Assembly: GCA_030538675.1 (NCBI GenBank)
Contig: JAUNTM010000015.1
Coordinates: 1-37,109 of the forward strand
DNA length: 37,109 bases
Direction: 5' to 3'
Source: Capnocytophaga sp.
GTDB taxonomy: Bacteria; Bacteroidota; Bacteroidia; Flavobacteriales; Flavobacteriaceae
The notes below the pieces were generated by a model. The model had not been told where the DNA came from. It saw nothing but the letters and a program-made list of their open reading frames with translations, and searched no databases. The translations under genes and the position numbers were made by a program. Below, piece after piece: positions 30,605-37,109 of the stretch. Within the stretch, counting starts at the first letter, position 1, and the number at the start of each line of letters is the position of its first letter.

Positions 30605-30685
30605 AACTATCCAATGATAAAACCGAAGATATTTATATTAAACAATTCATAAAAAATATTTTTTTAAGAAATAATTTTTGAGAAC

Positions 30686-30727
30686 AAAAAAAAAAAAACG
30701 ACTTCCCTATTTATAAAGAAAGCCGTT
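30686..30727 (-). terminator. Terminator after trxB
   Basis: On the minus strand, AACGGCTT (30727-30720) faces AAGTCGTT (30704-30697) with one mismatch, followed by a run of 13 T (30698-30686). It lies 22 bases past the trxB stop. Confidence 0.7.
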
Positions 30728-30749
30728 ATTGTTATTTTTTTAAGAAAAA

Positions 30750-31697
30750 TCAATCTTCCAGCGTTGCCAAGTAGCGTTCGGCATCGAGGGCAGCCATACA
30801 GCCCGTTCCGGCGGCAGTAATGGCTTGGCGGTAACGGCTGTCGGCAGCATCGCCGGCGACAAACACGCCTTGCACGTTGGTCAGCGAAGTGCCGGGTACG
30901 TTTTTGATGTAACCTACTTCGTCCGTATCGATAAAATCCTTGAAAACAGAAGTATTCGGCGTATGCCCGATAGCCACGAAAAATCCTGTTACGGGAATTT
31001 CGGTAATTTCACCCGATTGGTTGTTACGGACTTTGATGCCACTGACAACCTGTCCGTCGCCGAGAATTTCTTCCGTTTCGGTGTTGAACAATATTTCGAT
31101 ATTGGCGGCTTTCCGCACACGGTTTTCCATAATTTTGGAAGCACGGAAGGCATCACGGCGGACAATCATCGTTACTTTTTCGCAAATATTCGCCAGGTAA
31201 AGGGCTTCCTCACAAGCCGAATCGCCTGCTCCGACGATAGCGACCTGCTGTTTCCGGTAGAAAAATCCGTCGCAAACCGCACACGCCGACACGCCGCCGC
31301 CCGTACTCAAATAATGTTGTTCCGAAGGCAATCCCAAGTATTTGGCGGAAGCCCCCGTGGAAATAATCACCGCATCGGCGTGGATTTCGTGCGTTTCATT
31401 GACCCAGACTTTGTGCGGTGTTTGTGAAAAATCGACTTTCGTAACCCAACCGTCGCGGATGTCCGTACCGAAACGCTGGGCTTGCTGTTGCAACTGCATC
31501 ATCATTTCGGGGCCTGTAATGCCATCGGGATAGCCGGGGAAATTTTCCACTTCGTTGGTGGTCGTGAGCTGTCCGCCGGGTTGCGACCCTTGGTACAGCA
31601 CGGGATTCATATTGGCTCTCGCAGCGTAAATTGCCGCTGTATAACCCGACGGGCCTGAGCCGATTATCAAGCATTTTATTTTTTCAATTTCTGCCAT
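30750..31697 (-). CDS. trxB: Thioredoxin-disulfide reductase
   Basis: A 315-residue flavoenzyme that reduces thioredoxin with NADPH. FAD-binding GSGPSGYTAA is at 13-22, the redox-active CAVC at 139-142 (SACAVCDGFF), the NADPH-binding GAGDSACEEA at 157 onward, and the C-terminal FAD motif GVFVAGDAADSRYRQAITAA. All catalytic elements are present and the length is standard. It lies 100 bases downstream of apt on the same strand; I see no strong -7 box in between, so read-through from apt is possible. Confidence 0.97.
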   Translation of the reverse strand: MAEIEKIKCLIIGSGPSGYTAAIYAARANMNPVLYQGSQPGGQLTTTNEVENFPGYPDGITGPEMMMQLQQQAQRFGTDIRDGWVTKVDFSQTPHKVWVNETHEIHADAVIISTGASAKYLGLPSEQHYLSTGGGVSACAVCDGFFYRKQQVAIVGAGDSACEEALYLANICEKVTMIVRRDAFRASKIMENRVRKAANIEILFNTETEEILGDGQVVSGIKVRNNQSGEITEIPVTGFFVAIGHTPNTSVFKDFIDTDEVGYIKNVPGTSLTNVQGVFVAGDAADSRYRQAITAAGTGCMAALDAERYLATLED

Positions 31698-31797
31698 ATA
31701 TAATTAGGTATATTTTGTTACGATAAAAATTCTGATGACTATCGGACGAAAACCGTGCCTTTTTTGCCGTTTCGCGATAGAGAACATTTATGGTTCA

Positions 31798-32325
31798 TTA
31801 ATATTTTAAGATGCTGTACACGTCCAGCCCGTCCAGTTTTTGAATTCCGTGAAGAAATTCCAATTCGATAAGGAAATTCAGTTGTATGATATTGCCACCG
31901 AGCGTTTGTACGAGTTTGACAGCAGCTTCGGCAGTGCCACCCGTTGCGAGAACGTCATCGTGAATAAGCACATTTTCGTCCGGGCGGATAGCGTCCGAAT
32001 GGATTTCCAATTGGTCTTGTCCGTACTCGAGGTCATAGGTTTGAGTTACGGTTTTAAAAGGAAGTTTGCCCGGTTTGCGTACCGGCACGAAGCCCGCACC
32101 AAGGCGGTCGGCGAGTAACGTTCCGAAGAAAAAACCCCGACTTTCCATTCCCACTACTTTATCTATCTTTTTGTTTTTCAATTGGTTGACGAACAAATCC
32201 GTTGCCTTTCGCATCGCCTCGGGGTCGGACAGGATAGGCGTGATGTCTTTAAAAATAACGCCTTGTTTTGGGAAATCGTGAATATCCCTGATATTGTTTT
32301 TCAAATAAATAATGTCGTTTTGCAT
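31798..32325 (-). CDS. apt: Adenine phosphoribosyltransferase
   Basis: A 175-residue enzyme that makes AMP from adenine and PRPP in purine salvage. The PRPP-binding loop is VLIHDDVLATGGTA at about 119-132. The flexible loop (RKPGKLPFKTVTQTYDLEYG) and the ESRGFFFG purine-site segment are also typical. Length is standard. Upstream, between apt and ndk, lies a 179-bp palindromic element; I could not find a clear -7 box there. Confidence 0.96.
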   Translation of the reverse strand: MQNDIIYLKNNIRDIHDFPKQGVIFKDITPILSDPEAMRKATDLFVNQLKNKKIDKVVGMESRGFFFGTLLADRLGAGFVPVRKPGKLPFKTVTQTYDLEYGQDQLEIHSDAIRPDENVLIHDDVLATGGTAEAAVKLVQTLGGNIIQLNFLIELEFLHGIQKLDGLDVYSILKY

Positions 32326-32360
32326 AACAAATTTTATATTGTTTGGGGTGGTTTGATGTG

Positions 32361-32539
32361 ATTTGAAATGGTTTGATAGGCTTCGCTGTTTGATTTAGTT
32401 TGAACGCTTCGCAATTTGATTTACTCTGGTGGCTGAACGTAGTCGAAACCCAACTCAATGACTATGACTTCGACTATGCTCAGCCATTAACGCAGTTCAA
32501 ACTACATCAAACGCCAAAGGCAATCAAACCATTTCAAAT
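32361..32539. repeat. 179-bp element with 17-bp terminal inverted repeats
   Basis: ATTTGAAATGGTTTGAT (32361-32377) and ATCAAACCATTTCAAAT (32523-32539) are exact inverted copies. A second, inner inverted pair is GGCTGAACGTAGTCGAA with TTCGACTATGCTCAGCC (15 of 17). It lies between ndk and apt and shares short sequence with the repeats at 23736-23884. It is probably a non-coding mobile or REP-like element. Confidence 0.75.
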
Positions 32540-32545
32540 TAATCA

Positions 32546-32965
32546 TTAAAAAATCTCTCTTCCCGAAAAATGAAAACTTCCTTCGATGGCGGCATTTTCG
32601 TTACTATCGGCACCGTGAATGGCATTTTCGGTAATGGATTTGGCGAATTTCCGTCGGATTGTTCCTTCTTCGGCCTGCTCTGGATTGGTTGCCCCGATGA
32701 GTTTTCGGAAATCTTCCACGGCATTTTCTTTTTCCAAAATCGCTGCCACGATAGGTCCTCGCGACATAAATTCAATCAAACCCGCAAAAAACGGTTTGTC
32801 TTTATGGACGGCGTAAAAAAGTTGTGCATCACGGCGGCTGAGCTGCGTGAGTTTGAGTGCTTTGATGCGAAATCCGGCTTCGGTAATCTGGTGGATAATG
32901 CTGCCCACGTGTCCGCCCTCAACGGCATCGGGTTTTATCATCGTAAAGGTTCTGTTAGTCATCAT
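32546..32965 (-). CDS. ndk: Nucleoside diphosphate kinase
   Basis: A 139-residue enzyme that balances nucleoside triphosphates. The phospho-histidine is His117 in NAIHGADS, and the segments [16 protein letters not shown] at the start and [16 protein letters not shown] in the middle are typical. The length is normal. Two ATG codons are adjacent (32965 and 32962), and either may be used. A -7 box lies at 33032-33039. It is divergent from the SRP RNA gene. Confidence 0.97.
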   Translation of the reverse strand: MMTNRTFTMIKPDAVEGGHVGSIIHQITEAGFRIKALKLTQLSRRDAQLFYAVHKDKPFFAGLIEFMSRGPIVAAILEKENAVEDFRKLIGATNPEQAEEGTIRRKFAKSITENAIHGADSNENAAIEGSFHFSGREIF

Positions 32966-33031
32966 ATTATGTGTATTTTTTCGTGTAAAATCAATCCGCG
33001 GTTTGTACCTTGTTTATGCAGTAACCAAAAG

Positions 33032-33039
33032 CAAAGATA
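33032..33039 (-). promoter_or_regulatory. -7 box of ndk
   Basis: Minus strand 33039-33032 reads TATCTTTG, about 67 bases before the ndk start. It is back to back with the SRP RNA promoter. Confidence 0.6.
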
Positions 33040-33082
33040 CAATTTTTTTTTGTGAAAAACTTGTTTGTTTGCAAAAAGTGCG

Positions 33083-33090
33083 TACATTTG
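33083..33090 (+). promoter_or_regulatory. ffs: -7 box of the SRP RNA gene
   Basis: TACATTTG ends 4 bases before the predicted 5' end of the RNA. A TTG at 33061-33063 lies 19 bases upstream. Confidence 0.7.
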
Positions 33091-33094
33091 CAAC

Positions 33095-33190
33095 CGGCAA
33101 GTCCTACACGACCAGCTCCTGCAAAATCCTCCAGGGTGGGAACGCAGCAAAGGTATGTGGTCGTAGCGGTGCGATGTAGGTCGCTTGCCG
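33095..33190 (+). ncRNA. ffs: Bacterial small signal recognition particle RNA (4.5S type)
   Basis: About 96 bases forming one long hairpin: CGGCAAG at 33095-33101 pairs with CTTGCCG at 33184-33190, and CTACACGACCA with TGGTCGTAG further in. The apical part has CCAGGGTGGGAACGCAGCAA, the conserved Ffh-binding internal loop and GGAA tetraloop region of bacterial SRP RNA. A T8 run follows (33192-33199) as terminator. It guides membrane-protein mRNA-ribosome complexes to the membrane together with Ffh. Confidence 0.92.
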
Positions 33191-33261
33191 ATTTTTTTTG
33201 CCTTACGGCGAATGCAGGGTTGGATTGTCCGACCTTTTTTTATAAAAAATCTACACGGAAT

Positions 33262-33292
33262 TTTGTCAATTCGCTGGAATTGTTTACTTTTG
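33262..33292 (+). promoter_or_regulatory. Promoter of the rpsF operon
   Basis: TTTG (33262-33265), 19 bases, then TACTTTTG (33285-33292): full-consensus promoter 32 bases before the rpsF ATG. Confidence 0.85.
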
Positions 33293-33324
33293 CACCTCGA
33301 ATTTTTTAATAAACAATAATTAAT

Positions 33325-33666
33325 ATGAATCATTACGAAACTGTTTTCATTTTGAATCCCGTTTTATCTGATGTACAGATAAAGGAAGCAGTAGAGAAAT
33401 ACGAAAGTTTCTTGAAGGCAAGGGGTGCAGAATTTGTATCAAAAGAAGATTGGGGCTTGAAAAAATTAGCGTACGCAATCCAAAACAAAAAAAGTGGTTT
33501 TTACCATTTGTTCGAATTCAAAGCTCCGGGCGAGGCTATCGACCCTTTTGAGTTGGAATTCCGCAGAGATGAGCGCATTATGCGTTTTCTTACCGTGAAA
33601 TTGGACAAACACGCTGTTGCGTGGGCTGAAAAAAGAAGAGAGAAACTAAAAACCAAAAAAGCCTAA
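33325..33666 (+). CDS. rpsF: 30S ribosomal protein S6
   Basis: 113 residues of bS6, starting MNHYETVFILNPVLSD, with WGLKKLAYAIQNKKSGFYHL (the S18-contacting strand region) and the RDERIMRFLTVKLDKHA segment. It binds S18 and 16S rRNA in the platform of the small subunit. It is the first gene of the rpsF-rpsR-rplI operon; rpsR starts 3 bases after its stop. Confidence 0.97.
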   Translation: MNHYETVFILNPVLSDVQIKEAVEKYESFLKARGAEFVSKEDWGLKKLAYAIQNKKSGFYHLFEFKAPGEAIDPFELEFRRDERIMRFLTVKLDKHAVAWAEKRREKLKTKKA

Positions 33667-33669
33667 ACC

Positions 33670-33963
33670 ATGTCGATAGAACAACAAGCCAAAGGTAAAA
33701 AAGACGGAGAAATCAGATATTTGACTCCGCTGAACATAGACACTTCAAAGCAGAAAAAATACTGCCGCTTCAAAAAATCGGGTATCAAATACATTGATTA
33801 CAAAGATGCCGATTTCTTGCTGAAATTCGTGAACGAGCAAGGAAAACTGCTTCCTCGCCGCCTCACGGGAACATCACTCAAGTACCAACGCAAAGTAGCG
33901 GTGGCTGTCAAAAGAGCACGTCACTTAGCTTTGATGCCTTATGTAGCGGATTTATTAAAATAA
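33670..33963 (+). CDS. rpsR: 30S ribosomal protein S18
   Basis: 97 residues of bS18. The core is [20 protein letters not shown], then [20 protein letters not shown] with [12 protein letters not shown], matching the family. It partners S6 on the small-subunit platform. It lies between rpsF (3-base gap) and rplI (16-base gap). The N-terminal extension of about 25 residues before the core is common in Bacteroidetes. Confidence 0.97.
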   Translation: MSIEQQAKGKKDGEIRYLTPLNIDTSKQKKYCRFKKSGIKYIDYKDADFLLKFVNEQGKLLPRRLTGTSLKYQRKVAVAVKRARHLALMPYVADLLK

Positions 33964-33979
33964 AAAAAGGAAGTAGACT

Positions 33980-34435
33980 ATGGAAATTATATTAAAACAA
34001 GACGTTCAAAACTTAGGGTTTAAAGATGACGTAGTAACGGTGCGCAACGGTTACGGACGCAACTATCTTATCCCTCAAGGACTTGCCGTATTGGCTACTC
34101 TTTCTGCCAAAAAAGTATTGGCTGAGAACTTGAAACAACGTGCCTACAAAGAACAACACGTTATTGACGAAGCTAAAAAAATTGCCCAAGCATTGGCGGC
34201 TTTGGAAGTGAAAATTTCAGCAAAAGTAGGTGCCGGCGACAAATTGTTCGGCTCTATCAACAATGCTGATTTGGCTTCGGAAATTGAAAAAGCAGGACAC
34301 CAAATCGACAAGAAATTCATCACGATTGCCGGAAATACGCTCAAAAGAGCCGGGAAATACAATGCTTCTGTGCGTTTGCACCGAGAAGTGGTTATCGACC
34401 TTCCGTTTGAAATCGTTGCGGAAGTAGAGAAATAA
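33980..34435 (+). CDS. rplI: 50S ribosomal protein L9
   Basis: 151 residues of bL9. The start MEIILKQDVQNLGFKDDVVT with VRNGYGRNYLIPQGLA is the rRNA-binding N domain; a central helix (about 45-75) and a C domain with GDKLFGSINNADLASEIEKA follow. It reaches from the large subunit and helps maintain frame. It is the last gene of the operon, followed by a strong terminator. Confidence 0.97.
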   Translation: MEIILKQDVQNLGFKDDVVTVRNGYGRNYLIPQGLAVLATLSAKKVLAENLKQRAYKEQHVIDEAKKIAQALAALEVKISAKVGAGDKLFGSINNADLASEIEKAGHQIDKKFITIAGNTLKRAGKYNASVRLHREVVIDLPFEIVAEVEK

Positions 34436-34463
34436 GTCTTTTCCGTATAAAAGACTGAAAAAG

Positions 34464-34490
34464 AAGCTGTCCGAAAAGGGCAGCTTTTTT
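34464..34490 (+). terminator. Terminator of the rpsF-rpsR-rplI operon
   Basis: AAGCTGTCC (34464-34472) pairs with GGGCAGCTT (34478-34486; one T-G wobble), then TTTTT. The 65 bases from here to the next gene show nothing else. Confidence 0.9.
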
Positions 34491-34555
34491 GCTTTGGTCA
34501 GTATCTTCTACAGACAGCTCTTTATCAAGAACTTAATCATTTCTAAAATACATTT

Positions 34556-35989
34556 TTAGTCCGTATAGCCAAATAATTTTTTCTCTTTGATAGTTTCAGC
34601 AACGCCTTCAGGAAGTAATTCTTCCCAACCCGAGCGCCCTTCTTCTATCATTTTTAGTATTTCTTTAGAGTAAATAGCCAGATTATTCTCACTATAATTT
34701 TTAATATCAACTACTTTTCCGTTGAATTTGAAGAATTTGTAGAGTTCCTTCATTCTCGGGTGGACTTTTAGGTTTTCACTGGTAATGACTTGCCCCGACT
34801 CGGCATCTTTCATCGGGAAGAGGTAAATTTTGATGTCGCGATAGAAAAGTTTACCAAATGCTTCCAAAATCCCTCCGCTGAGATGCCGGTAATATTTTTC
34901 GTCAAAAATAGCCACCAAATTGTTCACACCCATAGCCAATCCCATACGCGAACGCGTGTATTCCGAAAAATATTCTACCACCCTGTAGTATTCTTTAAAG
35001 TTGGAAATCAGCACTTTCTGACCAAGTGAACACAAAAGTTTAGCTCTGTCCATAAAATCTTGCTCATCGAGTTCGCCTTCCGCCGTAAGGTTGGAAAGCG
35101 TAATCTCAAAAATAACTTCGGTACGTGCAGGATTAACTTTTTTCTCCTCAAGGAAAATTTCGAATGATTTTTTGTACATATCCATATTGACTTTCGTTAC
35201 GGGACGGAAACTTCCCCGCAGGGTCAGGATATTTTTTTTGTACAATTGTTCGGCGGGCAACAAATTATTGCCATCAGCACCGAACATCACGGCTTCGGTC
35301 ATACCGTTTTTGATAAGTTGGAGGCTCATCAGGCGGTTGTCCACATGCTTAAAAGCCGGTCCCGAAAAGTTAATCATATCAATTTCGATAAGGTCTTTGT
35401 CGATATGGTCGTAAAGATATTTGAGTAGTTTTTTGGGTTTTCCGGTTTTATAAAACGCTCCGTAGATGAGATTTACGCCCAATATACCGAGCGTTTCTTG
35501 TTGTGCCCGTGCTTCGGTTTGGTGGAAACGGATATGAATCACAATCTCATTATACGCTCCTTGCGGTTCGGTCTGAAAGCGAAGTCCGACCCAGCCGTGT
35601 CCTTTGTAGCGTTTGGAAAAATCAATCGTAGCAACCGTATTGGCATACGAAAAAAACAATTTATTGGGATGATTTTCTCTCGTCAGGCGTGATTCTATGA
35701 GTTTTATTTCGTAATCAAGCATTTTTTTCAGGCGGCTTTCCGTTACGTAACGCCCATCGGGTTCTACGCCATACACCGCATCGCTGAATTCTTTGTCATA
35801 CGCACTCATCGCTTTGGCTATCGTCCCTGAAGCTGCTCCTGCCCTGAAAAAGTGCCGAACCGTTTCCTGCCCGGCGCCTATCTCGGCAAACGTTCCGTAA
35901 ATATTTTCGTTGAGGTTGATACGCAGCGCTTTTGCCTTCACGGAAGGAATGTCTTCGATGTCCTTGTCGCCTTGAATGATGACTGTCAT
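34556..35989 (-). CDS. Conserved protein of unknown function
   Basis: A 477-residue soluble protein of a family widely conserved in flavobacteria. Marked segments are YGTFAEIGAGQETVRHFFRA (about 31-50), HGWVGLRFQTEP, ETLGILGVNLIYGAFY, LTLRGSFRPVTKVNMDMYKK and LAMGVNNLVAIFDEKYYRHL. Relatives have been given conflicting names in databases as far as I recall, including nicotinate-nucleotide adenylyltransferase, but I see no HxGH nucleotidyltransferase motif, no signal peptide and no barrel pattern. I therefore leave it unassigned. The gene stands alone, divergent from the metallo-hydrolase gene. Confidence 0.8.
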   Translation of the reverse strand: MTVIIQGDKDIEDIPSVKAKALRINLNENIYGTFAEIGAGQETVRHFFRAGAASGTIAKAMSAYDKEFSDAVYGVEPDGRYVTESRLKKMLDYEIKLIESRLTRENHPNKLFFSYANTVATIDFSKRYKGHGWVGLRFQTEPQGAYNEIVIHIRFHQTEARAQQETLGILGVNLIYGAFYKTGKPKKLLKYLYDHIDKDLIEIDMINFSGPAFKHVDNRLMSLQLIKNGMTEAVMFGADGNNLLPAEQLYKKNILTLRGSFRPVTKVNMDMYKKSFEIFLEEKKVNPARTEVIFEITLSNLTAEGELDEQDFMDRAKLLCSLGQKVLISNFKEYYRVVEYFSEYTRSRMGLAMGVNNLVAIFDEKYYRHLSGGILEAFGKLFYRDIKIYLFPMKDAESGQVITSENLKVHPRMKELYKFFKFNGKVVDIKNYSENNLAIYSKEILKMIEEGRSGWEELLPEGVAETIKEKKLFGYTD

Positions 35990-36027
35990 AAGAAATAGTG
36001 TTTTTTAGGTATTGCAATTCTCGCTTT

Positions 36028-36035
36028 CAAAAATA
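36028..36035 (-). promoter_or_regulatory. -7 box of the conserved unknown gene
   Basis: Minus strand 36035-36028 reads TATTTTTG, about 39 bases before the ATG at 35989. No clear -33 element. Confidence 0.5.
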
Positions 36036-36058
36036 GGAATTTTCTCCGATAAAATTAG

Positions 36059-36066
36059 TATATTTG
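36059..36066 (+). promoter_or_regulatory. -7 box of the metallo-hydrolase gene
   Basis: TATATTTG at 36059-36066, about 54 bases before the TTG start at 36121. Confidence 0.5.
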
Positions 36067-36120
36067 ACCGTAAAAATTTGACCTTTTTTACATTGTCAGT
36101 CTTTAGATAAAACTTATATT

Positions 36121-36888
36121 TTGAGAATAACGTTTTTAGGCACAGGTACTTCGCAAGGCATTCCCGTCATCGGAAGCACGCATCCCGTAGGATTTAGCGA
36201 CAATCCGAAAGACAAACGATTGCGTACCGCTGCCTTGCTCTCTTGGAACGATACGCACATAGCTATCGACTGCGGTCCTGATTTTCGCCAGCAAATGCTC
36301 CGCCACGAAGTAACGCATCTCGAGGGGATTTTGTTCACGCACGAACATGCAGACCATACCGCCGGGCTTGACGATATTCGTCCGTTTGTACTCCAACAAG
36401 GCGATATGCCGATATTCGGATTGCCGAGAGTAATTTCAGAGCTGAAACGGCGGTTCGATTATATTTTTGCTACGGAAAACCGCTATCCGGGAGCTCCGTC
36501 AGTCATCATTCACGAGGTGGAAAACGAAAATTTCACCCTTTCGGGAAAAACAATTATTCCGATACACGTGATGCACGGCAATCTCCCGATTTTGGGCTTT
36601 CGAATTGAAAATATCGCTTATATTACTGACGCTAAAACCATTGCCGAAAGCGAACTGAAAAAACTTACAAATCTTGATGTGTTAGTAATCAATTGCCTGC
36701 GAAAAAACGAACATCCAACCCACCTAAACCTCAGCGAAGCTATTGAGATTATTGAAAAAATAAAACCCAAGCGGACATACTTCACTCACATTAGTCAAAC
36801 TTTCGGGTTTCACGATGAAGTTTCTAAAGAACTCCCCAAAAACGTATTCCTTGCGTATGACGGTTTGACGGTTGAAATTTGGAAATGA
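36121..36888 (+). CDS. MBL-fold metallo-hydrolase (PhnP-like)
   Basis: A 255-residue metallo-beta-lactamase-fold hydrolase. The metal motif is THEHADHTAG (His74, His76, Asp78, His79), with the PhnP-like opening RITFLGTGTSQGIPVIGS and HVMHGNLPILGFRI later. Such proteins hydrolyse phosphodiesters, for example cyclic phosphates. The start is a TTG at 36121; it aligns with the usual Met-x-Ile-Thr-Phe-Leu-Gly beginning, and no ATG or GTG is nearby in frame. The stop (TGA) lies between two copies of a 13-base repeat (36874-36886 and 36890-36902). Confidence 0.9.
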   Translation: MRITFLGTGTSQGIPVIGSTHPVGFSDNPKDKRLRTAALLSWNDTHIAIDCGPDFRQQMLRHEVTHLEGILFTHEHADHTAGLDDIRPFVLQQGDMPIFGLPRVISELKRRFDYIFATENRYPGAPSVIIHEVENENFTLSGKTIIPIHVMHGNLPILGFRIENIAYITDAKTIAESELKKLTNLDVLVINCLRKNEHPTHLNLSEAIEIIEKIKPKRTYFTHISQTFGFHDEVSKELPKNVFLAYDGLTVEIWK

Positions 36889-37109
36889 GGAAATTTGGAA
36901 ATACCACTCTGCTTTGAACAAAATACTTGTACTTGAAAAGGTAAATACCATGGCAAAAAAGAGGACGTTCGAAAAGTCTGATTTTAGCCATTTTTTAAAA
37001 TATAAAACTCTCGTTTTCAGTAATTTAAAAATGCTGTTTCATTCAGAAACGACCTTTTCAGACACCCTCCTTTTCTAATTATTAAAAAAACACTTTTTTT
37101 GTAATACTT
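36889..37109. other. No gene identified at the right end
   Basis: An ATG frame runs from 36872 to 37078 and a shorter ATG at 36950 opens MAKKRTFEKSDF, but neither resembles a known protein and I see no promoter or ribosome-binding site. The stretch is AT-rich. It may be the leader of a gene beyond the window. Confidence 0.4.

Noticed and set aside
33052..33309. Open frames across the SRP RNA gene
   Set aside because: The stretch folds as a bacterial SRP RNA with promoter and T-run; coding is not credible.
36872..37078. 68-codon frame at the right edge
   Set aside because: It starts inside the metallo-hydrolase gene in another frame and has no known resemblance.

Overview
The window looks like chromosome of a flavobacterium (Bacteroidetes, class Flavobacteriia; a Capnocytophaga-like relative is possible but not provable from this sequence). 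The evidence is the recurring -7 promoter box TAnnTTTG, often with TTTG 16-20 bases upstream, in front of genes on both strands. It is supported by a TonB receptor/DUF4249 pair, DUF2480, DUF3078, a SufE-SufT operon and an MFS/pgmB/GH65/GH13 maltose operon. No tRNA, rRNA 16S/23S, CRISPR array, integrase or transposase was seen.

Layout. 1-3315: an outer-membrane TonB-dependent receptor and its DUF4249 lipoprotein partner. 3373-6919: minus-strand genes, namely a Nudix-fold regulator with a degenerate catalytic box, an operon sufE-sufT-DUF2480-DUF3078, and a small lipoprotein. 6920-17075: an accessory island for double-glycine (GG) leader peptides. 17183-19330: thymidine kinase, a CYTH triphosphatase and an unknown protein. 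19350-26016: a maltose-use operon (MFS permease, beta-phosphoglucomutase, maltose phosphorylase, secreted GH13 amylase). 26086-36888: housekeeping genes: pheT, a secreted phosphodiesterase, a PepSY-like protein, trxB, apt, ndk, the SRP RNA gene, rpsF-rpsR-rplI, a conserved unknown protein and a PhnP-like metallo-hydrolase. The last 220 bases hold no gene I can support.

The island is the most interesting part. It has two related modules (about 7070-8396 and 10399-11225). Each has tandem 15-bp ATTC-N7-GAAT palindromes 20 bp apart, a promoter position 23 bp downstream, a conserved 5' mRNA hairpin, one or more GG-leader peptide genes, and a copy of the same 43-residue membrane peptide gene. The first module is decaying (lost -7 box, frameshifted peptide). 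Module 2 encodes three intact GG peptides. After a strong terminator come three tiny membrane proteins, a HlyD-type adaptor and a C39-peptidase ABC exporter that would cleave the leaders and export the peptides. Next is a small winged-helix-like protein that itself ends in a textbook GG-leader motif, followed by a fifth hydrophobic GG peptide. Last is a two-gene ABC transporter (membrane protein plus ATPase) that could give self-protection. An XRE regulator gene lies divergent to module 2, next to its palindromes. A large secreted HExxH protein gene in the middle is split by one extra G in a G5 run.

My central inference is that the HTH-GG protein couples export by the C39 transporter to gene regulation. 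This rests on motif reading alone and is untested. Several intergenic repeats elsewhere (19350-19423, 23736-23884, 32361-32539) are palindromic, and one supplies the end of the pgmB reading frame.
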